A stretch of DNA of 64,000 bases from Patagioenas fasciata (GCF_037038585.1 NC_092525.1:27306367-27370366), one strand, 5' to 3'. Counted from the stretch's first letter, positions 26,256 to 37,885 are shown. Numbers and translations: made by a program. The notes: generated by a model not told the origin, from the sequence alone.

Positions 26256-27545
26256 CCGAGTCTTGTACGCCGCAGGTGCTTTGTTTTTGCCACCCCAGGT
26301 ACGCTGCAAGAGCAAGCGCGATGAGCACCGTCCGGGGAGGGCGGCGGGGCCGTGCCCCGCGGTCGCCCCTCAGCCCAGGCGGCCCCGAGCTGCCCGCGGA
26401 TCCGCGACACGGACGCGGTGCCGCAGGCCGGCGCGCAGGCAGGATGCGGGGGGCGGGCGGGGCCCGCCTCCCGGGGCGGGCACGGATACGGGGGTGGCGC
26501 GGGGCGGGCCGAGCCGGCCGCGGTGGCGGCGGCAGGAGGGCGCAGCAGGGTCCGCCGCGGCCGCAGCATCGCGGCGCGGTGTCGGGGATGGAGCCATGGA
26601 AGCAGTGCGGGCAGTGGCTGATCAGCTGCAAGGTGCTGCCGCCTAACCACCGGGTGACCTGGGACACGGCCCAGGTCTTCGACCTGGCGCAGACGCTGCG
26701 CGACGGCGTCCTGCTCTGCCAGCTGCTCAACAACCTGCGCAGCCACTCCATCAACCTCAAGGAGATCAACTTGCGCCCGCAGATGTCCCAGGTGCGACCG
26801 CGGATCCGCCGCGCCCCTCGCTGCCCGCGCGCCGGTGGCCGCTCCGCTCCTCGCGCCGCGCGCGGGGTCTCTGCGTGCCGCGCCTGCGGCTCCTGGCGGC
26901 GCGGAGCGGGAACCGCGGGGTGCGGGAAGTTGAACGCGGCCGCTGCCGGTCTCCAGCCTGGAGCCTCCGCGCCCGGCGCAGGTCCCCGCCGCCGCTGCGG
27001 AGGGCGGACCCGCTCCTGCCGGGCGGTGAGCGAGAGCTGCGACCCCGGCAGAGCAGCCCCGGGCTGGCGGCTCCCAAGAGCTCCGAGGGGGCTCCGCGCC
27101 TGCAGCGCGAGGCGGTTGGGGCGCGAGGGCGGGAGCCTGCGCGAGCCCCGCCGCGAGCAGGCGGTTGTGCTGAGGAGAAGTTCCTCCAGCCGCCCCGGAG
27201 TCGGCAGTTTAACGTTTTTGTGTACGCTAATATTTAGTGTGAGCAATTTATAATACAATTTGACTTCTTGCTTCCAGTTTTTCTGGATTTTCCGAGGTAC
27301 GTGAGGGAGAGGGAGTGCGAAGGGGCCGGGAGGTCGGGAAGGAGCCGGGACGGGGTGCTGGTTCGGGCGATATGGGATGTCGGGGGAGCCGAGCGGGCCT
27401 GAGCCGGGGATCTGTGGGGAACTGGGCGAGATAAGCAACGGAAACACTCGTCACCTGACCTGGGCATCTTTTTGCGACGTATGAAGCGGAATGTTAAAGA
27501 GCGACTAGTAACGAGAAATCGCGTTCTTGATAACCGGTTGTCTGT
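26256..27545 (+). promoter_or_regulatory. VAV3: CpG-island promoter of VAV3
   Basis: CpG dinucleotides go abruptly from rare to dense at about 26260 and stay dense to about 27545, in otherwise AT-rich, CpG-poor surroundings. The island covers the 5' leader, exon 1 and the first 750 bp of intron 1. Three GC boxes (GGGGCGGG, Sp1/KLF type) lie at 26450-26457, 26473-26480 and 26501-26508. They are 80-138 bp upstream of the coding start, and no TATA box is visible near them. This is the architecture of a TATA-less dispersed promoter, with transcription probably starting between the GC boxes and 26588. The exact start site cannot be read from sequence. Islands of this type are usually bidirectional to some degree, so an upstream antisense noncoding transcript is plausible. 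Confidence 0.85.
26588..26791 (+). CDS. VAV3: VAV3 exon 1 (coding part), N-terminal CH domain
   Basis: Encodes residues 1-68 of VAV3, a guanine nucleotide exchange factor that activates Rho/Rac GTPases downstream of tyrosine kinases at the plasma membrane. The peptide begins [10 protein letters not shown] and ends NLRPQMSQ. It contains the calponin-homology landmarks [12 protein letters not shown] and [20 protein letters not shown]. It is far closer to VAV3 than to VAV2 or VAV1: MEPWKQC, the HRVTWD and VFDLAQTL segments, and [15 protein letters not shown]. From memory it differs from the human protein at only about five of the 68 positions. The start has G at -3 and +4, a good Kozak context, and agrees with the family start. 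The exon ends in phase 0 at CAG, followed by the donor GTGCGA, which lacks the usual A at +3/+4 and G at +5. The frame stays open upstream of this ATG; see findings. In the family the CH domain holds the exchange factor in its autoinhibited state. Confidence 0.96.
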
Positions 27546-30500
27546 ATTTTAGTGTTTTTTTTCTTGTCAGAGCTTTTAATGTTTAGCTTTTAAAACTGGT
27601 ATTTTAGTTAAATAATAATTTGTAATTCCGACTGAATCTCCTTTTAAATGCATTTTTTAGTTGGGACTGATGTTTTGTTACTGCACCTCATAAAGCTGGT
27701 TTCTGATATCGAGATAATATGAATAATTCAACAAGAAGAGGCTCTATATATACATTACTTCCTGTCACTGCTTCACGCACACCTATGCCTCCACAGACTG
27801 GCAGCCAAGAAGATGATGTCTGAAAGGAAATTACACTTCTGAACCTTTCATGTGTTTTAAAACATTGAAATGTTACAATGTATCTGTTTCTCAGTGTTAC
27901 CATTCTATTTTAGGTTTATAGGAATCAAAACTGCCATTCAGGTTTAGGACACTGGCAAAAAGCAGTGCTAGTCAATTACACTTTTGAGGGGAACGTTCAT
28001 TGTCCCCACTTACAAAGCCAGTTAATTTTTTTTCTTTTTAATCACTTCTTTTAGCAGCTGTGTTTTACCACCAAGTGGACATTTTCTGTAAACCCGCAGT
28101 GCAAAACGGGGAAAAAAGCATCAGGTATATTTCAGCTAGTCAGAATAAAAACTTCCAGACCGTAGTCTGCATGTCAATGGTATAAAGGCTATCTCCAGTA
28201 ATTGAGAGCTCAAGTGCCTGCTTGAAGTGCATATGCAGAGGCAACACTTTATCTGAGTGATGTGAGGGTGGGCTCCTCCAAATGGAAGAAATCCAGATAA
28301 GTTTTGTACCGTTCAAACTCTGTGAGACTTTCAGGACTTACTAAACTGTACCAGAACCCTGGTTTATATTTTCGTTATAGTTAGATGGTTTGCTTCCAAA
28401 CTGACTTTTTTCAGTTTTTAGCTTGCAGAATTATAAATACTTTGTGTATGAACTGTTGGAAATGGTTTCTTGCCATGCTTTGAATGGATAAATAGTATGG
28501 AAACAGACTTTCATTTTTATTTAATGAACTGGAAAGGTGTCCTCATGATATTACACAGTATTTTCTGGATAGCTAACTCATTGAATCAACTTCAATCAGA
28601 GATTAATGTTGCTTGTCTGGACCAATATTACTTATAATTTTTGACAAATTAAAGCCATGGTGGTCTCCTTCTCTCTACTAAGAATAAGTATCAAAATTCT
28701 TCTTTCTTCTTTCTTAGAGTAGGTTTGGGAATAAAAATTAATATTTATTTCTCTAAGTATGTTTGAACTGTGGATTATAATTGTAGATTTTCAATTGTTT
28801 GTAATGCACATTTTGAACTTGAGCTTTATACATCTATAATGCAGCTACTGGAATTGTTTCACAACTGTGACAGTTACCTCCTTGTCTATGTCACTGCTGT
28901 TTCCCTGAGGATCCTGCACTCATGGTGCTGCAGACCGTTCTCTCTAGTGGCGTGTTTCTGACGTACATGAACTGTTGTTGGATCAAAACCTATAATGGAT
29001 AACTATGCAGCGTTTACTGGGAACGTTAACTTTGCTTTCCGCGAGATTAAGAGTTTGCTATCTTAGTGAGGTTGTGTGAGGTTTAATGAAAAGCCTCTTG
29101 GAGGAGATACTTCTTGCTGGAAAGGATCACTCAGTGCAAATTTCAGAAACTGTTATTAAAAGTGTAGTAGGTTGAAATTCTGCAAGTTACTTGTAGTTTC
29201 TTACTGAGACTGTAAAGAGCATGTAGCAGTAACTTATGCTGAAGTCTCACAGGCCTGAAGATTATTGATTTGGTGAGATTTACTTGAAGTTGAGCCCTAC
29301 ATTTTGAGTTTTGTTGGAATAATATTTGTCAGTAAATTAATACATTTGCTGCATCATAGGATCTTGTGGTCTCATAGAAACAATAGCTATCTCTCTTGTT
29401 CATTGTGGAGTAGTGATTTATAGCCATTTGAGGCATGGGGTACCAGAGCAGAGTTGGCATTAGGATGGAAATTGTCTTGGCCGCTGACTGTGTATTCTGC
29501 CTGAACATGCTGCTGTGTCTGTACTGCTCAGCTGAACTGTTTGAACCTCATGTGGCTCTTATCTGTCATCTTCTACAATTGAGCTGCAGCTCCCATACTC
29601 CCTGTTTTGATGTTGTTTTCTGCTGCAAAATCTTCAACTGGCTCAGGGGATTCTTACTGCGCAGTTTTTGAGCAATGAAAACAGAGAATGAGAAGGGTAG
29701 ATGAAGGCTTCACAAATGGGTCTTGTGGAAGGCAGACTGCGTGGTTTTAGTCTTGCCTTTTACTGCTATCGATGTTTGTCAGGCCTTTCTTTATGAACCA
29801 AATTTTCATGTCTTGGCGGCTAGTTATAAATGCAGCAGCACCAAAGAACAGGAAAGCGAGAGATGGTGCCTCAGGCAGACCTAGGAGTAGATGATGTTAG
29901 GCCTCTGACACAAGAAAGTCACATCTCTTCCTCTTCAGTACATATTTGTTTTTTCAGAATGAATGTGGCAGATCATATGTCAGTGATGCTTATCAGATTT
30001 GCTCAGTAGACCTTGGTAACCCCTTAAAAGTTACATCACAAGTGTAGAGGGATTGTGACTGATGCTGCTGCTTCAGCTGCTGCTCTTTGGTGGAGCCTCG
30101 TTCAGCCAAACAGGAGCACTGTTGCTTTGTTCTGTCAGCACCCGACTGTTGCCAGCTCTTGGGGCAGGAATAGAAACTGAGACTGGTGATGCTCATCATT
30201 GCAACACAAACACGTGCTTGACCAAATGGCAGTGGGTACATTCTCTTTTATGGGCTGGCTAGCATGGGGAACTGCATGCCTTTGTCCCACCACCAGCCAC
30301 GCACCTTGTGTCACAGCTCTTCTCATGGGCTGTCTTATGCATTTTAAATCTGTGGATTCAGCCCCCTTACCTTTTTTGGAGATAAGGATGCCTGTGTAAG
30401 AGAAATGTTTCAGTGGTTTTAGATGGCAAAATGTTTGGGTTTAGAAAATGTTTGAGTGCTGTTTTCGTCTGCATTTCTGTATGTTTATGAAAATATTTAT

Positions 30501-32802
30501 ATTTGGACAGTGGAAGTTGTCCTTTGAAGAACAGAAGCTGATTCAGTCAGTTATGCTTTTCAGAAAGTAAGCCTCACATATATAAGTAAGAAAACAACCA
30601 AACAAGCTCCCCCTCACCCCCTGCCCGAACCTCTCGTATATAAAGGACAAGTGGTGATGCTTTGCCAGTGAAACTTTTGCCTCCAGGCTGCCAGCTGAAT
30701 GCTGGCTCCTATCTGAGAAGCTGGTGTGTCTCAGTGCTAGGTCCCCTGTGAAAAATTACACATGGGCTTTGCATGAGATTTGAAACTTTTGGGTTCAGGG
30801 ACACTCATGTTGAGGATTTTTTTCCACTGTGACTGAACAGAACAGGAGAGTTTGGGCTCTATTAACAGCTCTTGTGTGAAGGCCTAAAAACACTTTGCTG
30901 TTTGAACTCCCATGAGCTCACAACATTAGTTGTTACTTTCAAGCAGTGCATGTGCCATCAGAAAAGGAGGTTTGGAAGATGGATCAAATAATGTCTTTTG
31001 GCCTTTAACTATAGGGGAGTCTGCCTGAATCAGACTTGAGAGTTGGTGTTGTGAAAGTGGTCTTACTGCAGGGACTATTGCAGGCAGTGGTCTTACTGAA
31101 GAAGCACTAAACCTTGCAGCTACTGGGAAAGGAGCTGGAAGAGGGAATGTGCTAAATGAATTGCGGGGATGTGACTGCTGTGCTAGTGCGTTGCAGGGTT
31201 TCCCCTGAAGTGTAGCACTGGTGCTTGGTGACAGTGAGATGGAGGATGGGGCACTGCTCAGTATCTGACGTCCATGGGAGCTGTTCGGTGTAGTTGCTGT
31301 TCAGATGCTGCCTCTTGGCTAACATAGGCTGGTGAAAATAATAAAGTAGAAGTGATCCATAACAGAAAGTACTAATCCTAATGTTTAATCATAATAATAC
31401 AAGAACGTGAATAATTTATTATCAGAAATATAAAGCCTAAACCAATGGATTACAGTGGATTTGCAGAAGATGTCATCTGTTTAATGCTTATCTTTTAGTC
31501 CTTTGCAAACTGGTTTTGAAATGCTTTTTGCAAGGCATTTAGTTAACTTGTGAGAGATTGCTAGACAGGAATTCTGCACTTAATGCAATACTGGCATGGG
31601 AGTTTACTGAAGGGGATGTTGACATAGGTTAAATATTAAAAATAACTATTTCCTATTATTCTAATCAAAATAGACAAAATATCCCTCACTTTGTATCAAA
31701 AGTTCAAACATTTTCTAATCTTAGGGAGTTGCTTTTTTTGGTGTGACCATGTAGTCAAAGGAAGTTTGTCATCCATGTTATGTTTTGGTGTTGCAACTGA
31801 GCTTTTGAGGAGGAGTTAATTTTTCTTGGTTACAGTGGTATAAGGTAGCCTCAGGATGTGGGTGTGCTGAGAGACATACCTCTGCTTTTCCTCTGATCCT
31901 GCCCTTGGCTTGGAGCTTCTCCATCCCCCCTAGATGATAACAGTGATCTGCCCCTAAGACTGCACATCCCGCTTCTGCCAGCTCCCCGCAGGTGGTATGC
32001 TTCCCCATGCATTCCCCTATGGGTGTCTCCCTGCAGCTGTGATGCTTGATTTTTCTCCTTCCAAATTTTAGCCTAGGAGAGCATGCCAAATGTAAGGCTA
32101 TCAAACTTCGTGTGCCACTTGGCTCTGCAAATGAAGAAATGGGAATAATTTCATGACTCTGCATGTTATTTAAAAGAGAAAGAGCGGGATGTGAATAGAT
32201 ATGCTGACCTGTGTGCATGAGGTTGAGATTTATGTCTGTCATCTTAAGAAGAACAAGATAAACTAAATGAGAAAATAAGAGGGATTCGGGGTGGTGCTTG
32301 TGGCCCTTCCTGGAAGTCATGGGATATCGATAATATATTTTCCTTGGGCAGAGATATCTTTGAGTGAACTAATGTGCAAAATAACCCTTATTCTGTGTTC
32401 GCTTGTTATGTTAGGTGCAAGGTTCAGTTAAGGAAGTACCACAAAGATACATTTAGATAGAGTTTGTCTGAAACTGCAAAAGCTTTTGGGCTTGATCAAG
32501 AGTTTGGGAACTAGTTCAGTTTTTTATAAGTGTGTAGAAAGAAGAGAGGTGTTAAAAAAAACCAAAACAAACCAGATTTTTTTAAATTATATAAAACTGA
32601 CCTTGTGTATTCAATGTAAATATTTTAAAAATATTTTTTGAACTTCCCATATTTTTTCAGTCTTTTTGCTTTTCAATCTTTCGGTCCACTAAATGTCTCT
32701 GTCACATCGAACTTTATTATTTCCATGATTAATCTAAATGAAAACTGTATTGGCTGTGAGAAATATCCGTAAGCTGCATTATCCATAACATATGTATTTA
32801 TC

Positions 32803-32827
32803 CATATGTATACTAGATATACATATG
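32803..32827. repeat. Inverted repeat, 10-bp arms with 5-bp loop
   Basis: CATATGTATA (32803-32812) and TATACATATG (32818-32827) are perfect reverse complements around CTAGA. A further direct copy of CATATGTAT sits just upstream at 32789-32797, so the unit appears three times in 39 bp. The composition is pure AT-rich alternation, prone to cruciform formation. Confidence 0.75.
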
Positions 32828-34278
32828 CATAATCTTCTACATGTTGGACTTGGTAAAATATTTTGAACAAATATTTGTTCAAAGGAAAACCTTAATATGA
32901 CCTCTATGCTTTGTGATAAGGAAAGGAACCGACAAAGAAGTAGTGACCCGGTTTTTCTAGGTAATTCTCCTTACTTTAAGAAGATGGAGAAAATGTGAAA
33001 GTTGATGTAATCTTTTTATTTTTTTTTCATTGATTCTTTTTGGTTGAGGGGAAGGGAAGACTGAAGTTGTATTGTAAACCTTATTTTACATGCTGTATTT
33101 ATCATGCAGTTATTAAATGCAGCATATGCCAAGAACTGTCTCAAATGTCCCCTCCTGCACAAAATTTTAGTGTACTGGAAGCTGTTTAATGCATTAATAG
33201 GAAAAATATCCGTAGTGGTTTCTTACAGAGGTGACACTGTGTGCCAGCAGTGGATAATTTAAATTATGTCTGTGTGTGGCATGCTACTGTGTTGTGTGGG
33301 AGAAGCCAAGTTATTTTCTGAGCCTGGTCTGACAAAGGTGGGAGACCTGTGATAGTGGCAAGTTAAAGGACTGCTTATGAAAAGAAATGCATAAATCAAA
33401 AGGGCTCAGGGGGAGAGAAAAGGATATACAAAAGGAATATGTAAGAAGTAGGAGGAAACAATCAGCTATTATTATTTTTTTTCCTGCACTTTCCAGTTTA
33501 CTCAACGTAATCTGGAGCTACCTCTTCTTTCCTCTTACTTTGTGTTGACAAGCCAAGTTTAAGACTTCAAACATTGTGAAATACCAGCTGTTTGCTAAGA
33601 CTTTACAATACGTAAAATGCAGTCTGAGCTGACATCTTTATAGTGAGGTTTTGAATTTTTATATTTAGAAGGAAGATATTACTTCAAAGCTCAGTGAATG
33701 CTATTGGCTCCAGTGCAATTAAGTGAGAATGTATCTTCTAGAAAAATATCAGTCAATGACCCTCTTTCATTCTATATTAAATGACAACAGTGAATGTCTT
33801 GGTAATGTGGAATACTGAAGGATTGTTAATAAGGTATTTGATTTTTTTTAATATTCAAAATATGAAACCATAGTCACAAATTGTGTAATGTAGTGGTATG
33901 GTAGCAATTTGTATAAAACCACTCATACTGTTTAAAACACTGTTGCAGACCTACAGGTATGAACTAATGTAACTGGGAAAATTAGGTTAATCTGTCTTGT
34001 ATTACAATCCAAAATATTTTGGGACTGTAAATTGCCTTTACTTTCAATTATAATTATAATTTTATTTTACAAATGGTTAGTTTAGATTATCTGTCATTAC
34101 CTATTTTTCACTGGTTTTATCCCTCTAAAATAAATCAAAATTTATTTTAAATGATACAAAGAATATGGTACAGTATGTCTTGCAGAAACAAACAAAATGT
34201 ATATTAGATGTTCTTGCTATAAGCAAATTTTTCTGGAAAACAAACAAACAAACCAAAACATAAAGCTTTTTTAAAAGC

Positions 34279-34295
34279 TTTTTTTTTTTTTTTTT
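34279..34295 (+). repeat. Poly(T) tract, 17 bp
   Basis: An uninterrupted T17 run preceded by two AAGCTT-containing blocks that form a loose palindrome (34262-34282). It is on the sense strand of intron 1. Confidence 0.9.
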
Positions 34296-35280
34296 AACTG
34301 GTAATGCTTACCAGGACAAGATGATTTGTATTTCCCGAATCCTTAGATTTGCCCTTTAATCCCTGATACAATCAAATTTACCTATTTTTTTCAAATTATA
34401 TAAGGGTATGTGCTATATAATCTATACTCAGGATACTTTGTTCCATTGATGGCTCCTATATTCATGCTGTTTCCACATGGAAAGAAGCCCTATAGTCAAG
34501 GAAAGCAGAATGATTAGAGCTTAGCCCTTGTAAGTTTTATCTGGCAAAGCAGCCTCATTTCACTGTTGTGCAGCAGATTTTATGATTAACAAATGCGTTG
34601 GTTTTGCTGCCTATGCTCTAAATTAATAGTGTAATAATGACACCACCATCATAGCCTATGTAATTCCTTGTGTTTTGCTTGCATGTTGGCAGTCACGATT
34701 TAAATTATATTTACATGCTCCAGTGATTGACTTCAAATTCTCCCCAACTACTACCCTAGGTAACAGTGATGCCTTGTATCAGCTGATCTAAGGCCATGAT
34801 AGCCATGTTATTTTTTCCCCCTGAATTCCCTAGGATCTATGAGTAAATATGTCTGATTACAATGCAGAGGTGACTAAAGGAGGACCACACCTCCACTGCA
34901 CTAACGTACCTGTCAGATTTTAGGTGTCTCTGGATGAAGGTATGATGATTATATAGTCCTACCATCTGCACTGTAACTCAGGGTAAACACTCATTAATCC
35001 TACTTATCTCTGTAGGATTTAGATCAAGCTTTGAATTTCCTTTTCATGGAGACTAGGTAGAAAGTAGGAAACATCAAAGAGAATGTTCGAACTATTGCTA
35101 TTGCCTGTAGCTCCTTTTACTCTCAAAACAGAAATACTGAGGCTCCCTGAATGGCTGTTGGAGGGCTGCTGCCTTTGGCCTCGTGGTCAGTTGATGTTTG
35201 CTTGGTTGAAAAGAGATTTCTGCCAAGCTTTAAAAACCTAATTTGTATTTAGGCGGATGTTTTGAAAATCTTCATGCTAC

Positions 35281-35310
35281 TTTGCAGCTACGTTTTGCAG
35301 CTACGTTTTG
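35281..35310 (+). repeat. 13-bp tandem duplication, about 2.3 copies
   Basis: The unit TTTGCAGCTACGT occurs at 35281-35293 and again at 35294-35306, identically, followed by a partial third copy. It is probably a recent replication-slippage event, because the copies are identical. Confidence 0.85.
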
Positions 35311-36614
35311 CATTTCAGAGCAGTACTAGTTTTGCTAAATTGCACCAGGTTGCATGAGGAAACATTTGAGTTTCACTTTCTTTTAGTGATTTACACTCTG
35401 TATGTGTGCACAAAGTGACACAGGATTTCAGGTTGTATCAAATACTTCTCTGAAATGGCAATTGCTTATTTTAAAATATTGTTGAATATTTCTGCTGAGC
35501 TTTGATTTCCCACATTCCTTTTCTCTCATTAGGGATGTGTGTTCTCTTAGGGGCATCTGTTTCAAGGGAATTCCTAGAGCATTTTTGAAAATGGAGAATA
35601 TGTTAAAATCTTAAGTGGTCTTTAGCAGGTGTTTAATTATACTGAGGTTTTATGGGAGTCTGAAATGGGGTTCACTTGAGCCATTATGTTCTGAGTTTTG
35701 CCTGCCCCTGTTATGTCCTGATCTTTGTTTTATCTATCATAAAGAGGACAGGGTGAATTCACCCACTGCTGTGCCTTGATGTGAGTCACTACAAGGAGTC
35801 ATGAGAAAGTTATTCAGGGTCTGTGTTCATTCAGTTTGCAGTTGTGGCTGGAAGCACTGAATATGGTGATGCATCTTCTCTGTGGACTGTTCTGAGACCA
35901 CCAGTTTCACTGTAAAGTATGCTGAACAGATGGCAATCTTTGCAAAAGCTGAGGTTTAACTCCACATTTGTTGTTCTCAGTGATGCTTTTAAGTGATACT
36001 GTTGGTTAGAAGGACTGTACCTTAGAAAACGCTTGTAGCTACTGTATCTGTGCTGTGCAGGGTTTATGAAATGACTCCAGTAATCCTATTGGAATGTCTC
36101 TATAGTTGTATCAGAGTCTTGTAGATTTCCCTTCCTGTGGAAGACCCTGGTAAATTGATTAGCTGAGATGAAAGCCTTTGCTGACTGGGACCTGTGCGAT
36201 TTACATGCGAATGCAGACATGGTGATGGGAGAGGGTGCTGATGTAGGAATGGCTGAGCTATGCCAGGAACAGGGGACTGCTCTTCATGAGAAACTCCGGA
36301 GCAGCAGATTGGAAGCATATTTCAAATTTGTGTGTTTTACCAGCTATAATTGCCCAGATTCACGGACCCCTGGGGAATCTGCTGAATTTAAACTATCTGT
36401 ATTCTCTTTTCTGAGAATTTAGGTTTTTGTATCTTGTAAGCCCCATAGCTCATCACATTATTTCAAGAGCACAAAGCTCTAGCAATAAAAAATGTAATGT
36501 GAATTATTCTCTAGTCTTAAAAATATGAATTATGAAAGAATAAAAAAACATCTCTTCCAGTTGTGTGTGGGATTCCCAGTTACAATGACAGGTATTCCTA
36601 GAGTACTGCTCACC

Positions 36615-36638
36615 TTTTTTTTTTTTTTTTAAAAAAAA
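36615..36638. repeat. T16 followed directly by A8
   Basis: A T-run (36615-36630) abuts an A-run (36631-36638), giving a 16-bp perfect T8A8 palindrome inside the tract. It lies five bases before the TTGGCCATGGCCAA palindrome. Confidence 0.9.
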
Positions 36639-36642
36639 GTTG

Positions 36643-36656
36643 TTGGCCATGGCCAA
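36643..36656. promoter_or_regulatory. 14-bp perfect palindrome, near-NFI site
   Basis: TTGGCCATGGCCAA is its own reverse complement. Nuclear factor I binds TTGGC and GCCAA half-sites separated by five bases; here the spacing is four, so it is only NFI-like. The flanking T16A8 tract would exclude nucleosomes and expose it. Function is speculative. Confidence 0.3.
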
Positions 36657-37570
36657 TGGGAGAAACGTAAGCAAAAAACTTGCTAATTAAAAGACTCCTA
36701 GAACAAGAGAGAGTGTATTTTGTAACGTTGTCTCTTAGCACACCTTCCTTGGAATAGACCTGAAGAGTAGATCCTTCTTCTGTCAGTGGTGTAACAGTGG
36801 CTGTGAATTCATATGGCCTCTGATGAGCAGTGAAGAAAGGCTGAGATGTTCCCTGTTGGGGCAGAACTAGTGTTTTGTTGGAGTTTCTCTGCATAGGTCT
36901 TCTGATGGTGGTTGTCATATTAATTAAGAGCTTGGTCTTTCTGCCTCAGATCTCATTGCCATATCTATGCTATGGGGAGGGCAGGTGTGGGGAATGTCTC
37001 TCTAAGTTTGAAAAATGGTTTTCAAAATTTGTGGCTCAACATTCAGGACCACAAATATATTTTGCTAAACTGTTCAGGTTTGGAAATAAGACTCCTAAGT
37101 GATGCATCTCTTTCATTCCAGTGAGGAACAGTGATTTTGTCTGATGTTGTTAGTTAAATTTGTGGAGGAGCAGATCTACAAGAAAATTAATTCTCCAAAG
37201 GTTTTGCAGGAATGCTGTTCTTGGAAGACATTCTGTAAACTGTTTGGAAAATAGTTGCATTAGTATTTAGCTTTACCTGTTTTGTGCTGAATATCATTAG
37301 AGTTTGACCACAAAATCCAGTATTTCAATAAAATCACATTAAGGTTTAAGGAACTTTCAATGGCTTTCATCTTGATTTGGAAGAGTAGCAAATTTTGAAA
37401 TGTTAGGATTTCTGTAGGATATTTCATTTTCATGTCAGCTTTGCTTGTGAAAAACTCTTTTCAATTTTCCCTGTTTCTCACATTTTTCTACCTTGACTCA
37501 GGTGGCTTGATCTCATCTATCAGTAAACCAGACTGCTCTGTGATTAGTAAGAGGTATTACTCTGATGTGT

Positions 37571-37885
37571 CTGGGCTTTTTTTTTTTTTAATATATATAT
37601 AGATATATATATATTTTTTTTTTTTTCTTTCTTTCCTTCTTGTCTCTGCTTCTCCCTCATTTTGACTTGTCTCGGTTCTGTAGCTTGTTATGTGCTTGTG
37701 CTCTCTCCTCTCAATCTGGACTATATTACTTTCACCTTCTCCATTTGCCTTCACCCTCCTCCTGGTATTCTCCCTCCAGAGCATCTGTTTCCGTCTTTCC
37801 TGATGCTCTTTCTCCCTTTCAGCTGTTTTCCCTGCCCTGTTGTCTTCACTGTTCCTGTTGGCCTCATCCCTCTGAAGATCCTCTG
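37571..37885 (+). repeat. AT microsatellite plus about 250-bp pyrimidine-rich tract
   Basis: It starts with T13 (37577-37589), then an (AT)n stretch with one G (37590-37613), then T13 (37614-37626). After that come CTTT/TTCC repeats and a long stretch dominated by C and T to about 37885. The sense strand therefore carries a very pyrimidine-skewed segment within intron 1. Possible consequences are triplex (H-DNA) formation and binding of polypyrimidine-tract proteins to the pre-mRNA. Confidence 0.8.

Noticed and set aside
26792-27253. Continuation of the VAV3 exon 1 frame beyond residue 68
   Set aside because: The protein family switches at MSQ to FLCLKN, which is found in phase at 56649. A GT donor lies at 26792, and the downstream frame encodes low-complexity Arg/Gly/Ala sequence.
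26194-27447. 417-codon open frame on the minus strand across the CpG island
   Set aside because: It is the shadow of a very GC-rich region in which stop codons are rare. The product is Pro/Arg/Ala-rich low complexity with no domain, and the true VAV3 exon lies on the opposite strand.
31778-32320. 180-codon minus-strand open frame
   Set aside because: No family resemblance, no splice logic, and intronic position opposite VAV3. A length like this is compatible with chance in a window of this size.
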